Translations under genes and position numbers: made by a program
Virus record (IMG/VR): IMGVR_UViG_3300049222_000458
Span: 1-34,590 of that record
Reading direction: 5' to 3' (one strand)
Source of the DNA: a virus
DNA: 34,590 bases
Shown: positions 7,218-16,952 of the stretch, one piece after another
How the letters are laid out: every line of letters begins with the position of its first letter
Numbering within the stretch: position 1 is the stretch's first letter
Notes under the pieces: generated by a model
Told to the model about the DNA's origin: nothing
The model's input: the letters and a program-made list of their open reading frames with translations, nothing else
Databases searched by the model: none

Positions 7218-7220
7218 TGA

Positions 7221-7589
7221 ATGAAAACAAAAAACAGACAAGCGAACGTAGGTTTAATGAAGCAAAGGCTAACAATACAGTATTACAGCCTTTCATCAGA
7301 TGGTATGGGTGGAAATACACAAACATGGAATACACTTGCGACTGTATGGGGTAACGTGAGCGCCGTAAGCGGCCGAGAGAGCTACGAAATAGGCGGGTTG
7401 AAAGGTAAAGTAAAGTACAAAATTTTAACGCGTTATAGAGACGATTTTGTAAGCGCCGGATATGATAGAGCCACCTATGATTACTTATTAAGAATTCAAT
7501 ACGATGGTAGAACTTTTAACGTAGACTACGCTCAAGATAAGGGAGAGGAGCATAGTTATACAGAGCTAATGGCGGTAGAAGATGATTAA
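7221..7589 (+). CDS. Head-tail adaptor / stopper (SPP1 gp16-like family)
   Basis: 122 residues with the compact beta-barrel pattern of the family. It opens NVGLMKQRLTIQYYS (the first strand, 'rit i' type), then GMGGNTQTWNTLATVWGNVSAVSGRESYE, KYKILTRYR and a C-terminal WxV-type strand replaced here by YTELMAV. It plugs the connector after packaging and joins the tail. ATG 7221 is chosen; an ATG at 7217 is out of frame. The next gene overlaps by 8 bp. Confidence 0.82.
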   Translation: MKTKNRQANVGLMKQRLTIQYYSLSSDGMGGNTQTWNTLATVWGNVSAVSGRESYEIGGLKGKVKYKILTRYRDDFVSAGYDRATYDYLLRIQYDGRTFNVDYAQDKGEEHSYTELMAVEDD

Positions 7590-8013
7590 AGCAGAAATAT
7601 CGCAAGCTGAAATAAACAAAGCAATTGGCAAACTTGATTTACTTTTAAAAAAGAAACGAGATCAAGTAGAGAAAGTTATAAATTATCATGCCTTAAAAAT
7701 AGAGAGCGCGGCTAAAAATCGTGTACCTACTGATAGCGGCCGATTGAAAAGTTCTATAAAAACAGAAAAACTAGGCGAACTAGGCAGAAAAGTTTATACT
7801 AATGTAGAATATGCTCCTTATGTTGAGTTTGGAACTTATGGAAATGTAGAAACTACTATTTCAGGTGTTGACTATTCTTCTGTCGCATTACCTTTTAAGC
7901 GGTCTAATGGTGGGCCTGGAGGTATGCCTGGCAGATCATTTTTATTTCGTTCTTTTGAAGAGGCTAGACCAAAGATCATTAAAGATTTAAAAAAGGTAAT
8001 CAATGCCAAATAA
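7582..8013 (+). CDS. HK97 gp10-like neck / tail-completion protein
   Basis: 143 residues. The family core is plain: an N-terminal helix pair, the AAKNRVPTDSGRLKSSIKTE turn, the NVEYAPYVEFGTYG strand pair and the C-terminal PGRSFLFRSFEEARPKIIKDL helix. In HK97 and SPP1-type phages this protein sits at the head-tail interface and stops off the tail tube. Between the two conserved blocks a glycine-rich insertion (KRSNGGPGGMPG) is visible, as is often seen in the family. It overlaps both neighbours by a few bases. Confidence 0.85.
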   Translation: MIKAEISQAEINKAIGKLDLLLKKKRDQVEKVINYHALKIESAAKNRVPTDSGRLKSSIKTEKLGELGRKVYTNVEYAPYVEFGTYGNVETTISGVDYSSVALPFKRSNGGPGGMPGRSFLFRSFEEARPKIIKDLKKVINAK

Positions 8014-8890
8014 AAACGGTATAAAAAATCTGCATAGAACTACCGGTCGAATGATCCGTGAGGATGACACGTTTATAAATAGAGCGGACTATATCTATAA
8101 CTCACACAGAGACTACTACAAGAAAGTTCTTGATTTCCCTATCGAGGCATCTAAAGGAAATGTTCCTAGTCATACAGTTATACATAAATTTGGCCGTAAT
8201 TCAGCTATAACTAACTCATTTGATCCTATAACCGAATCTACTTTTTATCGAACTCCTACATCCAATACGGCGCTCGAAGTATTATCTGATGATGCTGATG
8301 ATAATGCAACCGGTGCAGGAGCAAGATCGATAACTTATGAAGGCTTACAAGAGTCCGGAGGCAATCTAGTAGTAGTAACTAATACAGTGTCTTTAAATGG
8401 TACAACTGCGGTAGCTTTACCTGATTCACTTATAAGACTGTACAGATGGCAAGTAGCAACTACTGGCACTTATGCGAATCAAACTACGCCAAGTCATCAA
8501 GGAACTTTGACTATTAGAGAGAGCGGAGGCGGTGATACTTGGTCTCAAATAGCAATAAATACATTCGGAAGAGGTCAATCTCAAATAGGAGCTTATACAG
8601 TTCCTTCGGGATATAAAGCCTATATCTCTGACATCGTTTATAGTGTAGAAAATGACAAAGAGGCAGAGATACTTTTATTTCAAAGAAATGGAGTTTTAAA
8701 TACTTCTGCTCCGTATGATCCTATAAGGCTAGTAACAGAAATAAGCTCAGCCAAAGGAGCATCAAATGTTCATTATCCTGCGCCGTTAGTATTTGATGAG
8801 GAGACTGATATCATATTTTTTGGTAAATTACAAGCAGGCTCAGGGCCAGGAACAGTAGATTTCACCTTATACCTCGTACAAAATGGCTAA
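8003..8890 (+). CDS. Conserved phage structural protein, probably virion surface or neck fibre
   Basis: 295 residues. After a basic helical start comes SHTVIHKFGRNSAITNSFDP, a motif shared by a family of phage structural proteins whose exact role is not settled. A beta-rich remainder follows: TALEVLSDDADDNATGAGAR, VSLNGTTAVALPDSLIRLYR and YTVPSGYKAYISD. The strand-loop pattern suggests a surface spike, fibre or decoration protein. It is inserted between the neck protein and the tail-completion protein, an assembly-related location that in some phages holds a head fibre or neck whisker. There is no catalytic motif. The function is inferred from position and composition. Confidence 0.6.
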   Translation: MPNKNGIKNLHRTTGRMIREDDTFINRADYIYNSHRDYYKKVLDFPIEASKGNVPSHTVIHKFGRNSAITNSFDPITESTFYRTPTSNTALEVLSDDADDNATGAGARSITYEGLQESGGNLVVVTNTVSLNGTTAVALPDSLIRLYRWQVATTGTYANQTTPSHQGTLTIRESGGGDTWSQIAINTFGRGQSQIGAYTVPSGYKAYISDIVYSVENDKEAEILLFQRNGVLNTSAPYDPIRLVTEISSAKGASNVHYPAPLVFDEETDIIFFGKLQAGSGPGTVDFTLYLVQNG

Positions 8891-9311
8891 AGATTCAACA
8901 ACTCAATTACAAACAGCTTATTACACGTTGCTTAATAATAATGTAACCATATCTGGTAGCGCTATACCAGTATATGATGATGTACCCTCTAATGCTACAT
9001 ACCCATTAATACATTTTAATGATACAACGTTAGTTGATAATTCTACTAAAAGTACATTCATGGATGATGTAACATTTAGCTTATCGGTTGTAGATAGGTT
9101 CGGATTAGATAATGGGTCACGCGCTAAGATTAATAGCATAGTAGATCAGGTAAAGCAAATAATAAGAGCAAGACCAGTTCCTTTTAGCTTAAACGATTTT
9201 AATGTAATCACCTCAGTGGTAGATAATGATGTCTCAAGGAAACAACGTACAGATACTTATACGTATTTCATACGCGAGCTAAGATTCCGCCATATCATAG
9301 AGGAAAAATAA
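8883..9311 (+). CDS. Tail completion protein (DUF3168-like)
   Basis: 142 residues. The layout matches the small tail terminator or completion family: an N-terminal helix (QLQTAYYTLLNN), IPVYDDVPSNATYPLIHF, FSLSVVDRFGLDNGSRAKI and the helix of VDQVKQIIRA, ending in strands with YTYFIRELRFRHIIEE. It caps the tail tube and links it to the neck. It lies directly before the major tail protein, the usual order. The following 72 bp gap is very AT-rich and contains two TATATTTT boxes (9330-9337, 9340-9347) that might serve a tail promoter, but without a good -33 partner. Confidence 0.78.
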   Translation: MAKDSTTQLQTAYYTLLNNNVTISGSAIPVYDDVPSNATYPLIHFNDTTLVDNSTKSTFMDDVTFSLSVVDRFGLDNGSRAKINSIVDQVKQIIRARPVPFSLNDFNVITSVVDNDVSRKQRTDTYTYFIRELRFRHIIEEK

Positions 9312-9383
9312 GGCTGTATTAAAAGTCCTTATATTTTTTTATATTTTACAAAGTTTAACCTACAAACAAAACTTAATATTATT

Positions 9384-9830
9384 ATGGCCGCAATAAATGG
9401 AACTTTAATACTTTTCAAGGTTGACGTTGATGGAGGCACCCCTGCAACATTGGGAGCGACTACTTCAGCAACTTTGAATATTGACATGGATTTACCTGAT
9501 GCTTCATCAAAAGATTCAGCAGGGTGGGCAGATCATATACAAGGGCAAAAGTCTTGGTCTGTTGATGTAGATGGGATTGCAAATTTTGTATCTTCAACTG
9601 GTAATGTAGAAGAACTAGGGAATTACATACTTAACAGAAATACTGTTGATGTTGAATTTGTACCAAATGATGCTGCAGGCGATTTGCCATCTGGTACTTA
9701 TGTGAAATATACCGGCGAGGCTTCTTGCACATCTGTAAGCTTTGTAGCAGGAAATGAAGATACCGCAACTCTTTCTGGGTCTTTTACTGGAAAAGGCGCG
9801 TTAGCTGCATCAACCGTTACTAAGGCTTAA
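9384..9830 (+). CDS. Major tail (tube) protein, TP901-1-like family
   Basis: 148 residues. The sequence begins AAINGTLILFKVDVDGG and contains the typical tube-protein pattern: a strand with SATLNIDMDLPDASSKDSAGW, then GQKSWSVDVDGIANF, and the loop region before YVKYTGEASCTSVSF. The C-terminal GNEDTATLSGSFTGKGAL is the usual end of the TP901-1 major tail fold. It polymerises into the tail tube around the tape measure protein. The stop codon overlaps the start of the chaperone gene as TAATG, linking their translation. Confidence 0.85.
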   Translation: MAAINGTLILFKVDVDGGTPATLGATTSATLNIDMDLPDASSKDSAGWADHIQGQKSWSVDVDGIANFVSSTGNVEELGNYILNRNTVDVEFVPNDAAGDLPSGTYVKYTGEASCTSVSFVAGNEDTATLSGSFTGKGALAASTVTKA

Positions 9831-10111
9831 TGAAGGGAACTAAAAAAGTTACCATAGATGGCAAGGCTTACGCGTTTAAGTTTGACTTAAATGCTTTGGA
9901 GCGATTTACTGAAGAAGCAGGGGTAGGATTAAATGGTTTAGATGCAGCACTTGATAAAGTTGTTAACATTAAGCTATTTATACAAGCCCTTTCAGCTTCT
10001 GGCGGTGATGAGATACCTAAAGAAGCTATCGGAACTATGGACTTTGCGCAATTATCCCAAGTGTTTGAACTAGTAAGGGAATCAGTGGGAAACCTGACGG
10101 GCCCAAAGTAA
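9830..10111 (+). CDS. Tail assembly chaperone, short form (gpG analogue)
   Basis: 93 residues: a short beta-strand start (KVTIDGKAYAFKFDLNALER), then helices with FTEEAGVGLNGLDAAL and TMDFAQLSQVFELVRESVG. It is the frame-0 product located between the tube and tape measure genes, exactly where lambda-type tail chaperones lie. These proteins coat the tape measure during tail assembly and are not in the finished virion. The gene ends at a tandem slippery sequence two codons before its stop, so a minority of ribosomes should make the longer G-T product. Confidence 0.8.
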   Translation: MKGTKKVTIDGKAYAFKFDLNALERFTEEAGVGLNGLDAALDKVVNIKLFIQALSASGGDEIPKEAIGTMDFAQLSQVFELVRESVGNLTGPK

Positions 10112-10437
10112 AGGGCCAACCGATTGAAAGTTTGGAGGAACTGTACATACTAGGTTATCAAATGGGATTAAAGCCTAACGAGTTAAGGCATACAACTATG
10201 TATGATTTTAACTTAATGGCAAGGGCATTTTCAGAAAATAGAAAGCACGACTATAATGTCATGCGAATAAACGCCTTTTTAATCTCTGCATATTCAGGAT
10301 TAGAAGGGAAAGCGAGAAAAAAATTAACACCAGAAAAAATGTTCCCCTTAAAATCAAATAGCGAAAAACCAAAAACAGATAAGAAGAAGCTTTTTGATTT
10401 AATAAAAATGGTGGAAAAAAGTAGGGGGATGGCATGA
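9830..10437 (+). CDS. Tail assembly chaperone, long frameshift product (gpGT analogue)
   Basis: A -1 shift at 10099-10108 would fuse the short chaperone to the open frame that runs to 10437, giving 202 residues. The second frame has no ATG near its beginning; its earliest possible start, TTG 10132, has no reason to be used, which supports expression by frameshifting. The T-part is helical and basic (YILGYQMGLKPNELRHTTMY, then KKLTPEKMF and KKLFDLIKMVEKSRG). In lambda, the T domain recruits tube subunits to the tape measure. The tape measure gene starts 4 bases before this frame ends. Confidence 0.8.
10099..10108 (+). promoter_or_regulatory. Programmed -1 frameshift site (overlapping slippery heptamers)
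   Basis: In frame 0 the codons are ACG GGC CCA AAG TAA. The bases G GGC CCA (10099-10105) and C CCA AAG (10102-10108) both fit the X XXY YYZ rule, and they overlap. The frame-0 stop follows at once. After a slip, reading continues as CCC AAA GTA AAG into the T-frame. Placement between tube and tape measure genes is exactly as in lambda G/T. Confidence 0.82.
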
Positions 10438-12215
10438 TAGCTGCTTTAACCGCTAAGATAGGGGCGGATATAACAGGGTTAACTACTGGGCTTAAAAAAG
10501 CTAGTAAAGATCTTAATAAGTTTGGTAGTGATGTATCTAAACTTGGTGCAGCAATTTCTGTAGGTATTTCTGCTCCACTAACGACCGCAGCTGCTCAAAG
10601 TGTAAAAGCTTTTGATACCCAAATACAGGCGGAAAAAAGACTAGAAGCTGCCTTAAGAAGCGCGGGAGAATTTAGTCAAGCGGCTTTACAGGATTTTAAG
10701 TCTTTTGCTAGCGGGCTCCAGCAAGTAACGACTGTAGGCGATGAGTCTACATTAAAGATGCTACAGCTTGCAAAGTCTATGGGCTTATCCAATGAGCAAG
10801 CTAAAAGCGCGTCTAAAAATGCTATTTCTTTAGCTAAGGCAATGGGTATAAACGAGCAGTCTGCTATACGCTATACCGCCGCTTTAGAACAAGGCGATGC
10901 CACAATGCTAAATAGATATTTGCCAACCTTACGGCAAATAGATGATGAGACCGAAAGGGCTGCTAAGGCTCAGGAGTTACTAGGTCAAATGTTTAGTGCG
11001 GCTACGTCTGAGGCTCAGAATGGTTTAGGACCATTAATACAATTGCAGAATACTCTAGGTGACTTTCAAGAAGATATAGGTGGAATAGTACTAGAGTATA
11101 TGCAGCCTTTTATAGATGGCTTAAAGGATTTTGTAACAGCATTTAAAAATAGTTCTGAAGAGACTAAAAGATTTATAACACAAGTTGTTTTAATAGGCTC
11201 TGTAGCAGGGCCGGCAATTGTTACTCTTGGACTAGCAATTAAGGGCTTAGCTTTAGGATTTGCAACTTTGCTTAGCCCAGTCGCTTTAACTGTAGCCGCT
11301 ATTGCTACTTTAGCGGCAGGATTTATATATGCAGGCTATAATTTTGATGCAATAGTTGAAAGATTCAAAGATATTTCATGGTGGAAAAATAGTATCTTAG
11401 ATATGGCTGCGTTTTTTGCAGCTAATATGCCATTACTTGGCGGAGGTGTAGATGTAGCGGCTAAGTTTTTAGCATTAAAAACACCCATCGATGACACTAA
11501 AACAGAATTTAAAAGCTTAGGTGAGGTAGCAAAAGAAGTTTTCGCAGATATTACTGGGCTAAACTTTGACAAAGTGTTTACTCTAGAAGAGCCAGAAGGG
11601 ACTAAAGAAACTGGTGATTCTATTAAAAAATCATTCGAAGGCGGGGTAGAATCTGTTAGCGCAATGAGTGGCTTAATAAATAATACACTTGTGCCATCTG
11701 CTAATATGGCAAAAGTAGCCCTCACTGATTTACCTGGTTTAATAACTACCCCGTTAATCAGCGCGGCTCAGGCCGCTACATTACTTACAGACATAACTAA
11801 TACCTTTACTAGTTCTTTCGGTCAGGGTATGGCTAACGTCGTTGTCCAGGGTGAAAAACTTGTAGATACACTAAAGAATATCGGGAAACTCTTGGCTAGC
11901 GCGGTAATACAAAAGGGCATAAGTATACTCTTGACTGGTGGATTAGGTGGCACTGGATTCTTTGGAGATGGCGGTGGTATATTTGGATCCTTACTAGGAA
12001 AAATAACTGGTACAAAAGTAAACGATGCCCTTATAACTAGCGCTGGTAAAATTGTAGAATTTCACCCTAATGATAATATACTTGCAATGAAAGATTTCGG
12101 TGGGCTACAAGCCCAGGGTGGGACTCAGAGAGTGCAACTAGGCGGAGAGTTCAGAGTAAAAGGTACAGACTTAGTACTAGCACTAGATGAGGCTAACTAT
12201 TCATTAGGTAGATAA
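10434..12215 (+). CDS. Tail tape measure protein
   Basis: 593 residues. The N-terminal part (IAALTAKIGADITGLTTGLK) is the standard start of tape measure proteins, followed by long helical, Ala/Lys/Gln-rich stretches. A hydrophobic region lies around residues 243-300 (LIGSVAGPAIVTLGLAIKGL and following), of the kind thought to insert in the host membrane. The C-terminal end has a Gly-rich segment (GGLGGTGFFGDGGGIFGSLL). Length sets tail length; using the commonly quoted 0.15 nm per residue, the tail would be about 90 nm, a fairly short siphovirus tail. No lytic transglycosylase motif is seen. Confidence 0.85.
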   Translation: MIAALTAKIGADITGLTTGLKKASKDLNKFGSDVSKLGAAISVGISAPLTTAAAQSVKAFDTQIQAEKRLEAALRSAGEFSQAALQDFKSFASGLQQVTTVGDESTLKMLQLAKSMGLSNEQAKSASKNAISLAKAMGINEQSAIRYTAALEQGDATMLNRYLPTLRQIDDETERAAKAQELLGQMFSAATSEAQNGLGPLIQLQNTLGDFQEDIGGIVLEYMQPFIDGLKDFVTAFKNSSEETKRFITQVVLIGSVAGPAIVTLGLAIKGLALGFATLLSPVALTVAAIATLAAGFIYAGYNFDAIVERFKDISWWKNSILDMAAFFAANMPLLGGGVDVAAKFLALKTPIDDTKTEFKSLGEVAKEVFADITGLNFDKVFTLEEPEGTKETGDSIKKSFEGGVESVSAMSGLINNTLVPSANMAKVALTDLPGLITTPLISAAQAATLLTDITNTFTSSFGQGMANVVVQGEKLVDTLKNIGKLLASAVIQKGISILLTGGLGGTGFFGDGGGIFGSLLGKITGTKVNDALITSAGKIVEFHPNDNILAMKDFGGLQAQGGTQRVQLGGEFRVKGTDLVLALDEANYSLGR

Positions 12216-15200
12216 TGGCATACGGACTAAAATACTATTTTGTGGATAAGAAAATAGTAGGGTCAACTACTACCGCATATAAATTTGAGATCCTTGAAGA
12301 TGGGTATACTGGATCATCAACTGAGTGGATAGGTATAGATATAAGTAGACAGTACGAGGAGCTATCCTTTCGTAAGTTAAATTATCTGCAAAAATCAACT
12401 TGTAACGGTTCAGTTAGGGTAGAGGATGCTACACAAAGAGCCATTCTTGAGTCTATAGGCAGTTCTCAAATAGGTGATTATAAAGTTCAATTAAAGAAAA
12501 ACGGAACAATAGTCTGGACAGGCTTAGTCATTCCAGATCTTACGGTTATTGGCGAAGAAAACTATGGAAACCAATCTGCTAGCATACATGCTAAAGATAT
12601 TTTTATAAAAGGAGATTTTCCTCTTACAACGATATTCCCAGATACAAGAGGCATAGAAAAGGCTATTGTATTAATAGCTGATATACTTGATACAATAGGC
12701 TACCAGCTAGATATTGTATCTTATACTTCTTGGATAGAAGGAGGCCTTACTCAAACTGATGATATATTAAATCAATCGTACCACGAGAAAGAGCGCTTTC
12801 GTATTTATGGTAAAAATGATGACGAAAATGATAGACCATTAACAAACCAACAAGCGCTTGAGTATATACTTAAATCCTATGGGCTTATTTTACGTCAGGT
12901 TAATGGAGATTGGAACTTAGTACAAATAACTGCTTATGATAATATTTCATCGGTTAGACGGTATGTATATGATTACGAAGGTACTCAGACCTCAAGCACG
13001 GTTAGCCATTCAATGGGCACATCAACTGGCAGTGATACTCTTTATATACAAGGCAGCTCAAGTAATAATTATTTTGCAGGAGTAAAAAAGGTTAGTAGTA
13101 ACTTTAAGCACGACTCGATTATCCAGGGGATTAAATTCAATAGAGAATACTGGATAGATGATGCTAGCGAATTAGCAAAAAGTCAATATTGGCAAGCTGA
13201 CGGAACAGGAAACATTGAATTATTTTTTGTTACTTGGTTTGCAAAAACTACCGCGACAGATCTTGGCAACCCAGTCGTCATGTCAGTCTCTATATATGTA
13301 GATACTGGTGGAACAGATTACTATTGGAATGGGACCGCGTGGGTAACCTCTCCTGCAACAATAAACGTAGAGGTACAAGAATCATACTCTTCTAGGGATT
13401 CAGATAATAATTATATACACAAAAATGCGGGTATTACTATAGTTACTGACCCAATACCCGATGCCGCGGATGGCACGTTAAATGTAAAAATAACACCAGA
13501 TGCACTGGCCGCAAATTACGCGTATTGGTATTTACGTAGCTTAGATTTTAAACTTACCTACTCAGATACTGTGGACGGTATAAGTTCGGCTATAAATTAT
13601 GAACTAGAACAAACTGGAGATTACTCTGACGAGTACGACTATGGATCATACTACTTTGGCGATGGGCCTACATCCGCTTCACTATCAGCATTAAAAAATT
13701 CATCAAGAGCATTACTCGCCTTGTGGAAAAGATACGGAGACGCTTCTACTACTAATCACCAGAATCTTATACTTAACGAAATTTTAAATGTTAGAAGAAA
13801 TCAAAGAAGAAATATACGCGCTAGCTTATATGGGGAATACGAGCCTGATGATATATTAGTTTATGATAGTAGTAATTTCTTTTTCCTTGGTGGCTCATGG
13901 AGTTCTAAATCATACCAATGGTCAGGGAACTTTATACAAATAAACATACAAGAAGGCACTGATACATTAAGTACTTTTTATATAACAGATGGATCAGGTG
14001 TATCAAGTGGAGCTATTGGATCAACAGGAGAAACGACAGGTGCATCAAGTTTATATTTAGAAAAAGGAAAAAATCTTAGCGATATACCAAGCGATGTCAC
14101 CGCTAGATCTAATATAGGCCTAGGTTCGACTGATCAAGTAATATTCGCGACTGTTAATACTGGCCAAGGCGATAACGAGCTATATGCCATGGACCAAGAC
14201 GTTAAAACAACGGATGATGTTCAGTTTGATGATATTACTGCTACCGGTGTTATAAGAACCAATGAGCTAGATGCTCAAGCTGATCTAGTATGGAATACTG
14301 CCACAGAAGTTTGGAATACAAGCGACTACTATTTTACCGGTGCAATAAATCTAGCAGGTAGCTTATACATTACCGATGAATTAGATGTAGCAGAATCCTT
14401 AACGGTAGGTACTACATTAGATGTAACTAGCAATACCACAGTAGGCGGAACGTTAAGCGTAACGGGTAATACTACAATATCGGGAACACTAGATGCTCCT
14501 ACCTTGAATACTGGTCAAGGCGATAATGAGTTATACGCTATGAACCAAGATGTGCAGACTACGGATGGCGTAATCTTTGATACTTTATCTGTTACAAACA
14601 ACGCATCGGTAGGTGGTTCGCTAACTCTAACGGGTGAAGCTGACTTTAATAGTACGATGAACCTACAAGGCAATCTTACAACGCAAGCCAACCTACAAGA
14701 TGATGGCTACGCAACGGGATGGTCGGGAACGAATTGGCAGATACAAGCAGATGGCTCGGCAGAACTCCAAGAGTTAAGGGTACGTGGAGCGTTACGGGTC
14801 TTTGAATTTATAGCGAAGCAGATTAGTACGATAGGTGGTTCTGAAATCCTTAGTATTGCTCAAGGTAGAGTAGTAAGCGTTGATTCTGATAACGACACTA
14901 TCACAGTTGAAAACGTAACGGGAACGGCAGGCAATTCATTCAAAGTAAATGACTTGTTTATCTGTCAGGTTACTGATATAAATAACGACTTAGAAAGTGG
15001 TGGAACTGGCTCTATTGTTAAGTCGGTTCGTGGTGGTGTTATTGATGTAAATGGTAATGATATAGAAGTTTCTATTACTTCGGGCAATCTTACTGACTTA
15101 GTTACGGGTGATTTGATTGTTGCTTATGGTAATACTACCGATGCAGATAGGCAGGCGATAATGTATCGTAACGTAGATAGGTCAGAAGATAGCCTTATAA

Positions 15201-16468
15201 TGAGAATGCAAACCGAAGTAAATGCGTTTGCTGATTTACAAAACGAAGCAAATACAAGAGTAGCTTTTGGAGATTTAGGACCAAGACCAAGTAATTCTAC
15301 TGGATATTCGGGTTTAACTTCTGAAACCTTCGGATTCTTTGCAGGCGATAATTCAAGCGAACACATTTTAGTAACCAATGGTGGTTTATTTCTAAAGGAT
15401 GGAACGACAGTCTTAGCTCAACTTACAAGCAACACCTTCAAAGTAGGGGATAGTACAAACTTCCTATCGTTTAATGGTTCAAGTTTTGATATAGCAACTA
15501 CTTCGTTTAGTTTAAATACTGCAAACCTAGACATAAGTAGCGCAAATCAAAATATAGTCATTGGTACGGGTTCGGCATTGATGACCGTTGGTAGATTAAA
15601 TGCTAATGAGCAAGGTTTACAAATAAATTCTAGTGGAGTAACAAATCAAAATTATTGGAAAGTAGGTCAGGGTACTGTACTGTTTAAGGTAGGCGATGGT
15701 ACTAACTTCTTATCTTTCAATGAAAATGCAGGAACGTTTGAAATACAAACGCAAGAATTTAAATTAGACACAACTGCATCGGGCACTACTAGCGGTATAA
15801 ACATTGAATCGGCTAATCAAGAAATAGAGTTATACGATACCAATAAAGTCCGAACTGTAATAGATATAAATAGTGGTGGCTATACCTTAACAGAAACAAC
15901 GCATCACAATGCAGGTTTAAATACAGTAGTAACACAAACAACAACGCCTTACGAAACTAGCGTATTTGCAATAGACCAAGGCGATTCATTGTATGTAGAT
16001 GTTGAAGCAAAACTATCTAACGCAGGTTCGGGAACACCTGACCCTAATCCAAGTTTCTATATTGAAGGTCAAATATATGGCGGTACAAGTGGAACTGCTA
16101 CAAATCTAGTTGCAAACTTTCTAGGAACTGATTGCGTATCATTAAATGATTTGTCTAGGGTTACGTTTAGTGCATTTAATTATTCTTATACGCATTACAA
16201 AGTAAAAATTGTTGTAAATGGAAACAATACTGGCAACGATGCTCAATTTACACTTACGTCAAATTTACTATTTAAAAGTGCAGACAGTAGAAGCCGATTT
16301 GGACTAGATGGTTTATATATAGATTCAAGTAATGAGCAGTATGCAAGGCTAACAAGGGAAGAAAATAAATTAGCAGGTATTACGAAGCTAGTTAATATAC
16401 CAAGCACTAAACCATTAGAGCCTAATGTAGTGTATAAAGACAGTAACGGTTTCTTAAAGATTTCATAA
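12215..16468 (+). CDS. Large distal tail / tail fibre protein
   Basis: 1417 residues, the largest gene. Residues 1-280 look like a distal tail or baseplate hub part (a beta-rich start MAYGLKYYFVDKKIVGST, then a helical LTNQQALEYILKSYGLILRQ block). From about residue 640 the protein turns into fibre: a repeated element NTGQGDNELYAMDQDVKTTD occurs twice (bases 14156 and 14508), with low-complexity TLDVTSNTTVGGTLSVTGNT between. A long beta-rich part follows (VDSDNDTITVENVTGTAGNS and onward), ending in a globular domain. The two DNA copies of the repeat differ mainly at third bases, so they are old. The C-terminal half probably contacts the host receptor. Codon use seems to change near base 14,680 (more TCG and ACG). 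Confidence 0.78.
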   Translation: MAYGLKYYFVDKKIVGSTTTAYKFEILEDGYTGSSTEWIGIDISRQYEELSFRKLNYLQKSTCNGSVRVEDATQRAILESIGSSQIGDYKVQLKKNGTIVWTGLVIPDLTVIGEENYGNQSASIHAKDIFIKGDFPLTTIFPDTRGIEKAIVLIADILDTIGYQLDIVSYTSWIEGGLTQTDDILNQSYHEKERFRIYGKNDDENDRPLTNQQALEYILKSYGLILRQVNGDWNLVQITAYDNISSVRRYVYDYEGTQTSSTVSHSMGTSTGSDTLYIQGSSSNNYFAGVKKVSSNFKHDSIIQGIKFNREYWIDDASELAKSQYWQADGTGNIELFFVTWFAKTTATDLGNPVVMSVSIYVDTGGTDYYWNGTAWVTSPATINVEVQESYSSRDSDNNYIHKNAGITIVTDPIPDAADGTLNVKITPDALAANYAYWYLRSLDFKLTYSDTVDGISSAINYELEQTGDYSDEYDYGSYYFGDGPTSASLSALKNSSRALLALWKRYGDASTTNHQNLILNEILNVRRNQRRNIRASLYGEYEPDDILVYDSSNFFFLGGSWSSKSYQWSGNFIQINIQEGTDTLSTFYITDGSGVSSGAIGSTGETTGASSLYLEKGKNLSDIPSDVTARSNIGLGSTDQVIFATVNTGQGDNELYAMDQDVKTTDDVQFDDITATGVIRTNELDAQADLVWNTATEVWNTSDYYFTGAINLAGSLYITDELDVAESLTVGTTLDVTSNTTVGGTLSVTGNTTISGTLDAPTLNTGQGDNELYAMNQDVQTTDGVIFDTLSVTNNASVGGSLTLTGEADFNSTMNLQGNLTTQANLQDDGYATGWSGTNWQIQADGSAELQELRVRGALRVFEFIAKQISTIGGSEILSIAQGRVVSVDSDNDTITVENVTGTAGNSFKVNDLFICQVTDINNDLESGGTGSIVKSVRGGVIDVNGNDIEVSITSGNLTDLVTGDLIVAYGNTTDADRQAIMYRNVDRSEDSLIMRMQTEVNAFADLQNEANTRVAFGDLGPRPSNSTGYSGLTSETFGFFAGDNSSEHILVTNGGLFLKDGTTVLAQLTSNTFKVGDSTNFLSFNGSSFDIATTSFSLNTANLDISSANQNIVIGTGSALMTVGRLNANEQGLQINSSGVTNQNYWKVGQGTVLFKVGDGTNFLSFNENAGTFEIQTQEFKLDTTASGTTSGINIESANQEIELYDTNKVRTVIDINSGGYTLTETTHHNAGLNTVVTQTTTPYETSVFAIDQGDSLYVDVEAKLSNAGSGTPDPNPSFYIEGQIYGGTSGTATNLVANFLGTDCVSLNDLSRVTFSAFNYSYTHYKVKIVVNGNNTGNDAQFTLTSNLLFKSADSRSRFGLDGLYIDSSNEQYARLTREENKLAGITKLVNIPSTKPLEPNVVYKDSNGFLKIS

Positions 16469-16521
16469 GGGTAATTTCAAAAGACATAGAAATTGCTTAA
16501 TTTGTAAACAAATGTAAAACT

Positions 16522-16854
16522 ATGGCACAAATCAGAACGGCAACAATTACAAGCGGTCAATCTGTTTCTTCAGCAGTAGAAATACAAGGCAGAAACATTG
16601 ATTATGAAATGGGGTCTTTAATCCTAGAAGGCACGTACACCAACGCATCATTTGACATACAAGTGGAAATTGATGGAACGTGGTTTGATATATACGATAC
16701 GTTTGGCAATAAGTATGCGGTAACAGTAGCAACTGGCAAGCACTCACTTCCTGCTGATGTGTTTAAAGACGTGAACAAGGTTAGGTTAAAGGGTGCTAGT
16801 AACGAAGCGAGCGACAGAACGGCTAAATTTTTACTAATCGATATACTAGATTGA
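16522..16854 (+). CDS. Small beta-rich tail-region protein
   Basis: 110 residues with alternating strand pattern (ATITSGQSVSSAVEIQGRNI, FDIQVEIDGTWFDIYD, YAVTVATGKHSLPADVFKDV). It resembles small proteins that cap or decorate fibres in related gene clusters, but no named family is certain. It lies between two fibre genes. A 53-bp gap before it contains TTAATTTG (16497-16504), close to a -7 box. The 98 bp after it (16855-16952) hold only a weak inverted repeat (CACAC 16873-16877 / GTGTG 16888-16892). Confidence 0.6.
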   Translation: MAQIRTATITSGQSVSSAVEIQGRNIDYEMGSLILEGTYTNASFDIQVEIDGTWFDIYDTFGNKYAVTVATGKHSLPADVFKDVNKVRLKGASNEASDRTAKFLLIDILD

Positions 16855-16952
16855 AGTTCTTAGCTTATATATCACACATACGATGGGGTGTGTTATCACG
16901 CTCTAATCAAGTTTGGAATCAATCAACCATGTATTTTGACAAGCATTAAATT

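Noticed and set aside
10132-10437. Independent gene starting at TTG 10132
   Set aside because: The frame is continuous with the -1 slip at 10099-10108 and has no convincing start; it is better explained as the extension of the tail chaperone.
16855-16952. Terminator between the fibre genes
   Set aside because: CACAC/GTGTG is only a 5-bp stem with a 10-base loop and no T-run.
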